Assembly: GCA_964570285.1 (NCBI GenBank)
Contig: CAZMXP010000040.1
Span: 1-45,529, forward strand
From: CAZMXP01 sp964570285
GTDB taxonomy: Bacteria > Planctomycetota > PLA2
Reading direction: 5' to 3'
DNA length: 45,529 nt
The notes beneath the pieces were generated by a model. The model had not been told where the DNA came from. It saw only the letters and a program-made list of their open reading frames with translations, and ran no database searches. Within the stretch, counting starts at the first letter, position 1. Every line of letters starts with the position of its first letter. Made by a program: the position numbers and the translations under genes. Positions 30,264 through 38,226 of this stretch are shown here, piece after piece.

Positions 30264-32056
30264 GCCCCCGAACCCCCCGCGAATTGGAGCTCGAACAGGT
30301 CGCGATAGAGGCCGCGCCTCGCGTGAAGCTCCGCGTGCGGCCCCTCCTCGACGATGCGCCCCCCGTGGATCACGAGGATGCGGTCGGCCGAGAGCACCGT
30401 CGCGAGGCGGTGCGCGATCACGACCGCGGTGCGCCCCGCGAGCAGGCGCTCCATCGACTCTTGCAGGCGCCGCTCGGTGCCCGGATCGACCGAGGAGGTC
30501 GCCTCGTCGAGGATCAGCAGGTCGGGGTCGTGCACGAGGGCGCGCGCGAAGCTCAGCAGTTGCCGCTCCCCCATCGAGAGGTTCGCGCCCCCCTCGGCGA
30601 GCGGCTCGTCCTGGCCGCGCGGCAGCCGCGCGATCACCTCGTCGGCGCCGACGGTGCGCGCGGCCCGATCCACGTCGTCCTGCGGCACGCCGTCCGCGAG
30701 CGCGCGCAGGTTCTCGCCGACGGTGCCCGGGAAGAGGTGGATCTCCTGCAGGACGAGCCCGACGCGGCGCCGCCACGCGCGCAGCCGGAAGCGACGCAGG
30801 TCGACGCCGTCGATCGCGATCCGGCCGCCCGTCGGCTCGTAGTACCGGAGAAGCAGGTTCGCGATCGTCGTCTTGCCGCCGCCGGAGAGGCCGACGAGCG
30901 CGACGCGCTCGCCGCGGCGCACGGTGAAGGAGAGGCCGTTGATCGCGGGGGCCTTGCCGTCGTAGGCGAAGGAGACGTCCTCGAACGCGACGGCCGCCCA
31001 GTCGTCGGGAACCTCGTCCCTCGCGTCGGCGACATCGGGGGTGCGCGAGGGGGTGTCGAGCACGCCGAAGACGCGGTCGGCCGACGCGAAGGCGCGCTGC
31101 ACGAACCCGATCTGCTCGGAGAACATCGCGAGCGGCGCGAAGATGCGCCGCGTGTACTCGACGAAGAGGATCAGCGTGCCGACGCTGAGCGCCGCGCCGA
31201 AGGCGCGCCCGGTCCCGACGTAGAGCAGCAGCAGGATGGCGACGACCTCGACGGCGCTCAGCAGGGCCCAGTAGCCGTACTCGAACGCGGCGGCGCGCCG
31301 GTCGGTGCGCACCTTGTCCGCGTTGAGTTCCGCGAGACGGCGGCGCGCCTCGTCCTCGTAGCCGTAGGACTGGAGGATGGGCACGCCCTGCACGTACTCC
31401 GACAGGAACGCCGAGATGCGCGCGTGCTGCCGGCGCGATCGCCGGTGGATGGAGCGCATCCAACGGAAGTAGAAGAGCGTGCCGACGAAGATCGGCGTCG
31501 CGAAGAGCAGGATCGCGAGCGTGACCCCCGCGCGGGTCAGGAACAGCACCGCGACGGCGCCGGCGAAGAGCACGACCGTCCGCAGCAGCGCCACCGCCAC
31601 CTCGGAGAAGAGCATCTGCAGGCGCTCGGTGTCCGACTCGACGCGCGCGAGCAGGCGGCCCGGGGCGTTCCGGTCGAAGAAGTCGAGCCCGAGTCCGAGG
31701 ATGTGGGAGAACATCGTCTTCTTGAGCTGCGTGACGATCGACAGCCCCATCCGGGTCAGCACGATGACCTGGAAGTAGGTCGCGATCGTGCCGAGCACGA
31801 AGAGGCCCGCGTAGAGCAGCGCGCTCTCGAGGATCCCGCCGCCCGACCGCCGGGCGATGCCCTCGTCGATCAGGTGGCGGAGGACCACAGGGCCGCCGAG
31901 TTCGCAGACGACCGACAGCAGCACGAGCAGCAGGCCCGCGGCCAGCGACGTGCGGTGGGGCCGGAAGAGCGGCAGGACCCGCCGCGCCATCTCCGCAAGG
32001 GGGAGGTGGCGCACATGGCCTTCATCCTCGGGCTGCTCGTCGTCGCGCCACCACAC
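30260..32056 (-). CDS. ABC exporter half-transporter, catalytically intact Walker B subunit
   Basis: 598 residues from a GTG. Six membrane helices (about 35-330) precede the nucleotide-binding domain with Walker A GLSGGGKTT (about 385), Q-loop LVLQE, a non-consensus signature LSMGE (about 493), Walker B LLILDEATSSVD with catalytic Glu (about 513), and the H-loop IAHR. In the heterodimer the intact Walker B faces the VSGGQ of the partner, giving one competent site, while LSMGE faces the partner's Asp site. No Shine-Dalgarno precedes the GTG, but a TAGCCT box ends 9 nt before it. It is the first gene of an operon ending with the LOG protein. Confidence 0.92.
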   Translation of the reverse strand: MWWRDDEQPEDEGHVRHLPLAEMARRVLPLFRPHRTSLAAGLLLVLLSVVCELGGPVVLRHLIDEGIARRSGGGILESALLYAGLFVLGTIATYFQVIVLTRMGLSIVTQLKKTMFSHILGLGLDFFDRNAPGRLLARVESDTERLQMLFSEVAVALLRTVVLFAGAVAVLFLTRAGVTLAILLFATPIFVGTLFYFRWMRSIHRRSRRQHARISAFLSEYVQGVPILQSYGYEDEARRRLAELNADKVRTDRRAAAFEYGYWALLSAVEVVAILLLLYVGTGRAFGAALSVGTLILFVEYTRRIFAPLAMFSEQIGFVQRAFASADRVFGVLDTPSRTPDVADARDEVPDDWAAVAFEDVSFAYDGKAPAINGLSFTVRRGERVALVGLSGGGKTTIANLLLRYYEPTGGRIAIDGVDLRRFRLRAWRRRVGLVLQEIHLFPGTVGENLRALADGVPQDDVDRAARTVGADEVIARLPRGQDEPLAEGGANLSMGERQLLSFARALVHDPDLLILDEATSSVDPGTERRLQESMERLLAGRTAVVIAHRLATVLSADRILVIHGGRIVEEGPHAELHARRGLYRDLFELQFAGGSGA

Positions 32057-32065
32057 CGTCGCAGG

Positions 32066-32071
32066 AGGCTA
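32066..32071 (-). promoter_or_regulatory. -10 box TAGCCT of the ABC exporter operon (leaderless geometry)
   Basis: On the - strand TAGCCT ends 9 nt before the GTG at 32056. It supports the GTG, which otherwise lacks a ribosome binding site. Confidence 0.4.
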
Positions 32072-32123
32072 TCACCCGGGACCGCCCCCCGCGCCCCCTC
32101 AACCCTCCCCTCCGGGCGGGGCC

Positions 32124-32129
32124 TATACT
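32124..32129 (+). promoter_or_regulatory. -10 box TATACT upstream of the glycosyltransferase remnant
   Basis: TATACT is close to consensus and ends 5 nt before the ATC codon where the methionine of the family would be. Confidence 0.45.
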
Positions 32130-32134
32130 CCTCC

Positions 32135-32347
32135 ATCCGCGTCCTGATCCAGACCCTCGGCAGCGCCGGGGACCTCCACCCCTTCCTGGCCCTCGCCCGC
32201 GGACTCGTCGCGCGCTCCCACGAGGTCGTGCTCTTCGGCAGCGGGTACTTCGCGGCGCTCGCGGCGCGGGAGCGGATCGCCGCGGCGCGCCCGGTCGACG
32301 AGTGCCGCCGCCTCGTCGAAGCGGTCTTCGAGGGGGGTGTGCGTTGA
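32135..32347 (+). pseudogene. miniature glycosyltransferase (GT1/UGT-like) remnant, internally deleted
   Basis: The frame gives IRVLIQTLGSAGDLHPFLAL and then GLVARSHEVVLFGSGYF. This is the N-terminal Rossmann start of GT1/GT28 glycosyltransferases (typically MRxLIxTxGSxGDxxPxLAL). Instead of about 400 residues, the frame ends after only 70, with a helix (ECRRLVEAVFEGG) that looks like the usual C-terminal helix. The simplest reading is an in-frame deletion of the middle of the gene. The expected ATG is ATC (32135). Its TGA overlaps the TTG of the metallophosphoesterase (TTGA, 32344-32347), so the old operon junction is kept. It is an alternative possibility that a short peptide is made to couple translation. 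Confidence 0.6.
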
Positions 32348-33204
32348 AACTCTCCCGCCGCGCGCTGCTCAGGATGGCCGGGGGCGGCGCGGCGGCGGCG
32401 GCGCTGGGCGCGGGGTATGCGTTCGGGATCGAGCCGGTCTGGCTGCGGACGGTCGAGCACGAGGTGGCGCTGCGCGGCCTCGATGCCGCCTTCGACGGCT
32501 ACCGCATCGTCCAACTCTCGGATCTGCACGTCGGCGCGGGCGTGCCCGAGGCGCACCTGAGGGGAGCGGTCGAGCGCGCGAACGCGCTCTCCCCCGATCT
32601 CGTCGTGCTGACCGGCGACTACGTCCACCACGGGGGAACGCCGGCGCTGGCGGAGGAGGTCGGCAGTCTGCTCTCGGCGCTGCGGGCCCCCGACGGGATC
32701 CTCGGCGTCGAGGGCAACCACGACCGCGGCGTCTACCGTGCGTCCGGGAGGGGCACGCGCAACGACGCGCTCGAGGGCGCCCTGCTCCATGCAGGCGTCC
32801 GGATGCTCGCGAACGAATGCGCGTGGGTCGAACGCGCCGGCGGCGCGCGCCTCGCGGTCGCCGGGTACGGCGACCTCTGGTGCGGCCGCTTCGACGCGGC
32901 GGCGGTCGACATCCCGAGTCTCGGTGCACCCTGCGTCGCGCTCAGCCACAACCCCGACACCGCAGCACGCCTCGCCGCCGCGGGTGCGTCGCTCGTGCTG
33001 AGCGGCCACACCCACGGCGGCCAGGTCTCGCTCCCCTTCCTCGGCCCGCCGCTGCTACCGGTCCAGGACCGGCGCTTCGCGGCAGGGCCCTACGACATCG
33101 GGTCGACGCGCCTCTACGTGAACCGCGGCGTCGGCTGGTTGCGGCGTGTCAGGCTCTTCGTCCGTCCCGAGGTGACGCTGCACCTGTTGAGAGCGGTGTC
33201 GTAG
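32344..33204 (+). CDS. Tat-exported calcineurin-like metallophosphoesterase (YaeI/YkuE-like)
   Basis: 286 residues from a TTG fixed by the TTGA overlap with the remnant upstream. The twin-arginine signal SRRALLRM is followed by an Ala/Gly-rich hydrophobic stretch. All metal motifs are present: SDLHVG, LTGDYV, GNHDRG, LSHNPD and SGHTHGGQ. Members of this membrane-associated branch hydrolyse phosphodiester or pyrophosphate bonds in lipids or nucleotides, using two metal ions, on the outer face of the inner membrane. Coupling to a glycosyltransferase remnant suggests a former lipid or glycan context. The in-frame ATG at 32302 lies within the remnant and is less likely as start. Confidence 0.9.
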   Translation: MKLSRRALLRMAGGGAAAAALGAGYAFGIEPVWLRTVEHEVALRGLDAAFDGYRIVQLSDLHVGAGVPEAHLRGAVERANALSPDLVVLTGDYVHHGGTPALAEEVGSLLSALRAPDGILGVEGNHDRGVYRASGRGTRNDALEGALLHAGVRMLANECAWVERAGGARLAVAGYGDLWCGRFDAAAVDIPSLGAPCVALSHNPDTAARLAAAGASLVLSGHTHGGQVSLPFLGPPLLPVQDRRFAAGPYDIGSTRLYVNRGVGWLRRVRLFVRPEVTLHLLRAVS

Positions 33205-33222
33205 GGCCTGGCATCCTGGTCC

Positions 33223-33963
33223 TCAACGCGGAGGCTGGGGGGGCTCGGGGGGGAGCGGCGCCTCGAAGTCGAAGGCCTCCTCCCAGCCCTCCCAACCTGC
33301 ATCCGCCTGACGCTCACGGGGCCCGGGGCCGCGCCCGCGGTGCGGCATGAAGCCGCCGCCGTCGCCGCCGGGGCCGCCCCTGTGGCCATCCATGCCGCGG
33401 TCGCCGTCCCCTCCGCGCCCCCCGCGACCGCCTTCGCCCCCGCGACCCCCTTCGCCTCCTCGACCGTCGCGACCCCCGCGACCGTGGCGGGCATCCTCGC
33501 CGCCGCGGCCGCCCTCGCCCCGGCGCATGCCGTCGTGCCTCGGGCCTCGCTCAGGGCCGCGATCGCCGCGTCCCATCCGGTGACCGCGCTCGGGGCCCAT
33601 GCCCGGGCCCATCCTGTGGCCCATGCGGGGAGGCATCCCCTCCCGCATCCGGTGCTGCATGCGTTCGCGCATCTGCTCCCGGAAGCGCTGCTGGAACTTC
33701 TGCTTCATCGCCTCCGCGCGCTTGGCGACATCGGCCTCGGTGATGGCGCCGTCGCCGTCCGCATCCAGCGCGGCGAACCCGCTCCGGACCTTCTGGAACT
33801 CCTCCCAGTCGACCTTGCCGTCCTTGTTGAGGTCGCACTTCTCGAAGAGTTTCGCGCCGGGCTTCGCCTCGGAAGGTGCCGTCTTCGGCGCCTCCTGGGC
33901 GAAGGCGAAGGGCAGGACCGCGACCAGGGCCGCGGCGCAGGTGCCGATCATCAGACGATTCAT
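33223..33963 (-). CDS. secreted EF-hand protein with long Gly/Arg/Met/His-rich tail
   Basis: 246 residues from an ATG preceded by GGAGGA. A signal peptide (1-22, AFAQE cleavage) is followed by an EF-hand pair (DLNKDGKVDWEEF and DADGDGAITEADV, about 42-90). A charged Met/Arg/Gln helix comes next (MKQKFQQRFREQMRERMQ), and from about 120 on there is a low-complexity tail of Gly, Arg, Asp, His and Met. Paired EF-hands suggest calcium binding, and the Met/His-rich tail could bind copper or other metals, both inferences. Such secreted EF-hand/low-complexity proteins occur in Planctomycetota. The convergent metallophosphoesterase ends 18 nt away. Confidence 0.75.
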   Translation of the reverse strand: MNRLMIGTCAAALVAVLPFAFAQEAPKTAPSEAKPGAKLFEKCDLNKDGKVDWEEFQKVRSGFAALDADGDGAITEADVAKRAEAMKQKFQQRFREQMRERMQHRMREGMPPRMGHRMGPGMGPERGHRMGRGDRGPERGPRHDGMRRGEGGRGGEDARHGRGGRDGRGGEGGRGGEGGRGGRGGDGDRGMDGHRGGPGGDGGGFMPHRGRGPGPRERQADAGWEGWEEAFDFEAPLPPEPPQPPR

Positions 33964-34100
33964 GGGGTCCTCCGTTTTCGGGTGGGTTTGTTGTCTCTGC
34001 GCCATTGAGCACCGGCCGGCGAAAAAGGTTTCGGAGGGGCGCCATGGCGAAAAAAGCGCGAAAAGGCCGCGGAAGGGTCGCGCGCTGACCCTCCTCCCCG

Positions 34101-34106
34101 TATCTT
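34101..34106 (+). promoter_or_regulatory. -10 box TATCTT of the nitronate-monooxygenase-like gene (leaderless geometry)
   Basis: TATCTT ends 8 nt before the TTG at 34115; no Shine-Dalgarno is present. Confidence 0.4.
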
Positions 34107-34114
34107 GATGGTAG

Positions 34115-35578
34115 TTGCGGATTTCGAAGATCATCCAGGGCGGGATGGGCGCCGGCGTATCGATGTGGCGTCTGGCCCGCGCGGTGGCGGCTCTCGGCCA
34201 GCTCGGCGTCGTCTCCGGCACCGCCCTCGACGCGATCCTGGCGCGTCGCCTGCAACTTGGCGATCCCGATGGCGACTACCGCCGCGCGCTCGCGGCCTTC
34301 CCCTACCCCGGCGTCGCGGAGCGGATCCTCGATCGCTACTTCATCGAGGGCGGCAAGTCCCCCGAGGCCCCCTTCAAGTCGAAGCCGGTCCCGGCGATCG
34401 ATCCGGGTCCCCACCTTCTCGAATTGACCGTGGCGTCGAACTTCGTCGAGGTCTGGCTGGCGCGCGAGGGGCACGCGGGCCACGTCGGCATCAACTTCCT
34501 CGAGAAGATCCAGGTGCCGAACGTGCCGTCGCTCTTCGGCGCGATGCTCGGCGGCGTCGACTTCGTGCTGATGGGCGCCGGCATCCCGCGGCACATTCCC
34601 GGCGTCATCGACCGTCTCGCCCACGGGCTCGCCGCGGAGCTGCCGATCCATGTCGAGACGCCGGGCGCGACGGCGATGCACCGGTTCGACCCGGCGACCT
34701 TCTGCGGCGGGCCCGCGCCGTCGCTGAAGAGGCCCGCCTTCCTCGCGATCGTCGCGTCGGCCACGCTCGGGACGATGCTCGCGAAGAAGGCGAGCGGCCG
34801 CGTGGACGGTTTCATCATCGAGGGCCCGACCGCCGGCGGCCACAACGCGCCGCCGCGCGGCGAGATCCGCTACAACGACGAGGGCGAGCCGCTCTACGGC
34901 GAGCGCGATCTCGTCGACTACGAGGTCTTCCGCAAGCTCGGCCTTCCCTTCTGGCTTGCGGGATCGTACGGGAGGCCCGGAGGGTTGCCGGCGGCGCTCG
35001 CGCTCGGTGCGGCGGGCGTGCAGGTGGGGACGGCGTTCGCGTGGTGCGAGGAGTCGGGGATCGCGCCCGACATCAAGCGGCGCGTGCTCGAGCAGGTGAA
35101 GCTCGGCGCGCTCCGCGTGCGCACCGACGGGCGCGTCTCGCCCACCGGCTTTCCGTTCAAGCTCGTGCAGCTCGCGGGCACGTTCGCCGATCCCGCGGTC
35201 GCGAAGGAGCGCAAGCGCATCTGCGACCTGGGCTACCTGCGGCATGCCTACCAGAAGGAGGACAAGAGCCTCGGCTGGCGCTGCCCCAGCGAACCCGAGA
35301 AGGACTACGAGCGGAAGGGCGGCGACTTCGCCGACACCGTCGGCCGCCTCTGCGTCTGCAACGGCCTGATGGAGACGATCGGACTCGGCCAGACCCGCCC
35401 CGGCGGCGTCCAGGAGCCGCCGATGATCACCTCCGGCGACGACCTCGTGAACGTCGCGCAGTTCCTGGAGCCGGGGGAGTCGAGCTACCGCGCCGCGGAC
35501 GTGCTCGCCCGGCTGCTCGGGACGGAGGGCGAGGTTCCCGCGGCCGCGGCGCCCGTGACGACCGCCGCGGCGACGTAG
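34115..35578 (+). CDS. nitronate monooxygenase/2-nitropropane dioxygenase-family flavoprotein
   Basis: 487 residues, longer than the usual 320-380. A TTG start gives the N-terminus LRISKIIQGGMGAGVSMWRL, typical of this TIM-barrel flavin family (COG2070). GHVGINFLEKIQVP, the IEGPTAGGHN loop with its probable catalytic or FMN-contact His, and the GAAGVQVGTAFAWCEESG loop follow. The C-terminal extra 120 residues (about 365-487) contain a Cys-bearing stretch (RRHA/GLCVCNGL-type region) that resembles PfaD or enoyl-reductase-like relatives rather than classic nitronate monooxygenase. The substrate is therefore open. The N-terminal extension and TTG start fit a TATCTT box 8 nt before it. Confidence 0.8.
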   Translation: MRISKIIQGGMGAGVSMWRLARAVAALGQLGVVSGTALDAILARRLQLGDPDGDYRRALAAFPYPGVAERILDRYFIEGGKSPEAPFKSKPVPAIDPGPHLLELTVASNFVEVWLAREGHAGHVGINFLEKIQVPNVPSLFGAMLGGVDFVLMGAGIPRHIPGVIDRLAHGLAAELPIHVETPGATAMHRFDPATFCGGPAPSLKRPAFLAIVASATLGTMLAKKASGRVDGFIIEGPTAGGHNAPPRGEIRYNDEGEPLYGERDLVDYEVFRKLGLPFWLAGSYGRPGGLPAALALGAAGVQVGTAFAWCEESGIAPDIKRRVLEQVKLGALRVRTDGRVSPTGFPFKLVQLAGTFADPAVAKERKRICDLGYLRHAYQKEDKSLGWRCPSEPEKDYERKGGDFADTVGRLCVCNGLMETIGLGQTRPGGVQEPPMITSGDDLVNVAQFLEPGESSYRAADVLARLLGTEGEVPAAAAPVTTAAAT

Positions 35579-35605
35579 GCTCGGTGCGGCGCTCGGCCGG
35601 CCGGC

Positions 35606-35755
35606 TCAGAACAGCGTGTAGATGAAGTTCGCGAAGACCGAGCCCTCCGCGAAGACGAGGAGGGAGCCGAGCAGCAGCAGCAGGACCACCATCGGGATGA
35701 TCCACCACTTCTTCTCCTTCCGGACAAAGCGCGCGAAGTCCATGAAGAGACCCAT
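35606..35755 (-). CDS. small DUF5989/SxtK-like single-pass membrane protein
   Basis: 49 residues. A short amphipathic start (MGLFMDFARFVRKEKKWW) is followed by one membrane helix (about 20-39) and a short exposed end. It is the size and shape of the DUF5989 family, which includes SxtK of saxitoxin clusters and is regularly found next to carbamoyltransferase and SxtJ-like genes. The start is 8 nt after the SxtJ-like stop, so the three genes form an operon. Its biochemical role is unknown. Confidence 0.82.
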   Translation of the reverse strand: MGLFMDFARFVRKEKKWWIIPMVVLLLLLGSLLVFAEGSVFANFIYTLF

Positions 35756-35763
35756 CGATGACC

Positions 35764-36165
35764 TCAGAAGGGATTCTCGTAGCTGGAGGGTTCGGGGTCC
35801 ACGGCGGGTAGGTCGTTCCAGTAGGTTTCGAGCGAGGAGTCGGGACGGCGGTGGAGCGGGTCCTTGCGGAAGAGGAGCAGGAAGAGCCGGGTCAGGGTGA
35901 AGACGGAGTAGAACACGGCGGCGAGCAGGATGCGCGTGTTGATCCACCCGAGCACCTGGGCGAGCCGCCCCCACGCCCGCTCCGCCGGGCGGAGCGCGAG
36001 GGGTACGGCGAGACCGAGCAGCACGAGGCCGAGCCCGAGGGCGCCGAGGACGACTCCCGTCGGGGAGGTGCCCCCGGAGCGCAGCAGCAGCCAGAGCGCG
36101 ATGGCCACGAAGACGCCGCCGACCGCGAGGCCGAACCGGCGGAGGTGGGTCCGGTCGTCCCGCAT
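35764..36165 (-). CDS. SxtJ-like small membrane protein
   Basis: 133 residues with three hydrophobic helices (about 9-29, 36-58, 80-102) and a conserved tail of the kind RKDPLHRRPDSSLETYW, ending in PSSYENPF. SxtJ-family proteins accompany carbamoyltransferases of the NodU/SxtI type. It begins 8 nt after the carbamoyltransferase stop, with GGCGAGG as a weak ribosome site, and is followed by the DUF5989-like gene. A membrane partner of the carbamoyltransferase is likely from the conserved linkage, but unproven. Confidence 0.8.
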   Translation of the reverse strand: MRDDRTHLRRFGLAVGGVFVAIALWLLLRSGGTSPTGVVLGALGLGLVLLGLAVPLALRPAERAWGRLAQVLGWINTRILLAAVFYSVFTLTRLFLLLFRKDPLHRRPDSSLETYWNDLPAVDPEPSSYENPF

Positions 36166-36173
36166 CGCCTCGC

Positions 36174-37991
36174 CTAGTCGAGCGCGAACTCCCTCCGCCA
36201 GTCGCGCGTCTCCTCGAGGGGCGCCTGCTCCTCCTTGCGCAGGATGTGGCTGCCGAGCACGAGCACGTCCATCCCGGTGCGGCGAAAGCAGCGGTAGGCG
36301 TCGTCGGGTGTGCAGACGATCGGCTCGCCGCGCACGTTGAACGAGGTATTGATGAGCACGGGGCAGCCCGTGCGCCGCTCGAAGGCGCGCAGCAGCGCGG
36401 CGAAGCGCGGATTGGTCTGCCCGTGCACCGTCTGGATGCGCGCGGAGAAGTCCACGTGCGTCACGGCGGGGAGCTCCGACCGGACCTGCTTCAGCCGGTC
36501 GAGGCCCGACCTGCCGGGGTCCTGCGGCGGGATCTCGTGGCGGCGCTCGCGCCTCACGGGAGCCACGACCAGCATGTAGGGGCTGTCGCCGTCGTACTCG
36601 AACCACTCCGACACCTTCTCGCGCAGGACCGCGGGCGCGAAGGGCCGGAACGACTCGCGGTACTTGATCTTCAGGTTCATCGTGCTCTGCATCGTCGGGT
36701 TGCGCGGGTCCCCGAGGATGCTCCGGGCGCCGAGGGCGCGGGGACCGAACTCCATGCGCCCCTGGAACCAGCCCACCACCTTGCCCTCCTCGATGAGCGC
36801 GGCGACCCGCTCGACGAGATCGTCCTCCCCGGCCACGCGCCGGGCGGGAGCCTCGTGCGCATCGAGGAAGGCGCCGATCTCGTCGTCGGAGAACTCCGGG
36901 CCGAGGTAGGAGCCCCGCTGGCTGTCGCCGGCGAGGGCCGTGCGCGGCTTGCCCGCGTACTGGTGCCAGGCGAGCAGCGCGGCGCCGAGCGCGCCGCCCG
37001 CGTCGCCCGCCGCGGGCTGGATCCAGAGGTTGCGGAAGGGGCCCTCGCGCGCGAGGCGGCCGTTGCCCACGCAGTTGAGGGCGACCCCGCCCGCCAGCAC
37101 GAGGTTTTCGCTCTGAACCTGCGTCCTCAGGAAGCGCGCGGTGCGCAGCATGACCTCCTCGGTCACCACCTGCACCGAGCGGGCGAGATCCATCTCGCGC
37201 TGCGTGATCTGCGTCTCCGGCTTTCGCGGCGGCCCGCCGAAGAGCCGGTCGAAGCGCCGGTTCGTCATCGTGAGGCCGGTCGCGTAGTCGAAGCAGCGCA
37301 TGTCGAGGCGGTAGCTCCCGTCCTCGCGCAGGTCGAGCAGGTGCGCATAGATGCGGTCGACGTAGGTGGGCTCGCCGTAGGGGGCGAGCCCCATAAGCTT
37401 GTACTCGCCGCTGTTGACCTTGAAGCCGGCTTGATAGGTGAAGGCGCTGTAGAGAAGGCCGAGCGAGTGCGGGAAGCGGATCTCCTTCAGGAGCCGGACG
37501 CGATGGCCCTCCCCCGCGCCGAGGGTCGTCGTGGCCCACTCCCCCACCCCGTCGAGCGTGAGGATCGCCGCCTGCTCGAAGGGCGACGGGTAGAAGGCGG
37601 AGGCCGCGTGGCTCGCGTGGTGCTCGGTGAAGAGGATCTTCACGTCGCAGCCGAGCTTCTCCCGCACGATCTTCGGGATGTGCAGCTTCTTCTTCAGCCA
37701 GAGGGGCATCGCCATCAGGAAGCTGCGGATGCCTCTGGGCGCGCAGGAGGCGTAGGTCTCGACGAGGCGCGTGAACTTGAGCAGGGGCTTGTCGTAGAAG
37801 ACGACGAGGTCGAGGTCTTCGGCGACGATGCCCGCGTGCCGGAGGCAGTAGGCGGTCGCCTGCGCGGGGAAGTCCGCGTCGTGCTTCTTCCGGGTGAAGC
37901 GCTCTTCCTGCGCCGCCGCGACGATCTCCCCGTCGCGCACGAGGCAGGCCGCGCTGTCGTGATAGAAGGCGGAGACCCCGAGGATGTACAC
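36174..37991 (-). CDS. carbamoyltransferase (NodU/SxtI family)
   Basis: 605 residues from a GTG, normal length for the family. The Kae1-like N-terminal domain has GVSAFYHDSAACLV, EERFTRKKHDADFP and FTEHHASHAASAFY, with metal-binding His residues. LTLDGVGEW and GEYKLMGLAPYG follow. The C-terminal YrdC-related domain has GRMEFGPRALGARSILGDPR, FRPFAPAVL and NTSFNVRGEPIV. The enzyme moves a carbamoyl group from carbamoyl phosphate via an adenylate to a hydroxyl, typically on sugars or natural products. The acceptor is not known. It heads an operon with the SxtJ-like and DUF5989-like genes, and a divergent SGNH hydrolase shares the promoter region. Confidence 0.93.
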   Translation of the reverse strand: MYILGVSAFYHDSAACLVRDGEIVAAAQEERFTRKKHDADFPAQATAYCLRHAGIVAEDLDLVVFYDKPLLKFTRLVETYASCAPRGIRSFLMAMPLWLKKKLHIPKIVREKLGCDVKILFTEHHASHAASAFYPSPFEQAAILTLDGVGEWATTTLGAGEGHRVRLLKEIRFPHSLGLLYSAFTYQAGFKVNSGEYKLMGLAPYGEPTYVDRIYAHLLDLREDGSYRLDMRCFDYATGLTMTNRRFDRLFGGPPRKPETQITQREMDLARSVQVVTEEVMLRTARFLRTQVQSENLVLAGGVALNCVGNGRLAREGPFRNLWIQPAAGDAGGALGAALLAWHQYAGKPRTALAGDSQRGSYLGPEFSDDEIGAFLDAHEAPARRVAGEDDLVERVAALIEEGKVVGWFQGRMEFGPRALGARSILGDPRNPTMQSTMNLKIKYRESFRPFAPAVLREKVSEWFEYDGDSPYMLVVAPVRRERRHEIPPQDPGRSGLDRLKQVRSELPAVTHVDFSARIQTVHGQTNPRFAALLRAFERRTGCPVLINTSFNVRGEPIVCTPDDAYRCFRRTGMDVLVLGSHILRKEEQAPLEETRDWRREFALD

Positions 37992-37997
37992 GCTGTG

Positions 37998-38003
37998 AGG
38001 GTA
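37998..38003 (-). promoter_or_regulatory. -10 box TACCCT of the carbamoyltransferase operon (leaderless geometry)
   Basis: On the - strand TACCCT ends 6 nt before the GTG at 37991. No Shine-Dalgarno is visible. Confidence 0.4.
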
Positions 38004-38212
38004 CGGTGCCGGGTGACTTTTCCGCGATGCCGCCCGGAAGCAAGGCCGACACGCCGGCGAGGCGCGCCTTCCTCGCCGCCCGATTCCGGGGGCCTGCCCG
38101 CGGACTCTCCCCGGGGCTCCTAACCCCCTCTGCCCCCGCAGGTTGCGGCGCACCGCGGCGCTCCCCGGCGCGGCTCCGCATGCGGCGCGACTGTGCGGTC
38201 GTACGCCGCGCA

Positions 38213-38218
38213 TATGAT
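38213..38218 (+). promoter_or_regulatory. -10 box TATGAT of the SGNH hydrolase gene (leaderless geometry)
   Basis: TATGAT ends 8 nt before the ATG at 38227; there is no ribosome site. Confidence 0.5.
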
Positions 38219-38226
38219 TCGGCGCC

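Larger units (their letters stand above)
37992..38226. other. divergent intergenic region between carbamoyltransferase and SGNH hydrolase
   Basis: 235 nt with no convincing gene. It holds the two outward -10 boxes at its ends. The 156-residue frame at 38006 is Ala/Arg/Pro-rich, overlaps the SGNH gene and lacks homology, so I treat it as spurious. Confidence 0.55.

Noticed and set aside
28515..30308. 597-residue + strand frame opposite the ABC exporter gene
   Set aside because: It is Glu/Asp/Arg/Ala-rich with no motif, while the - strand carries all ABC motifs.
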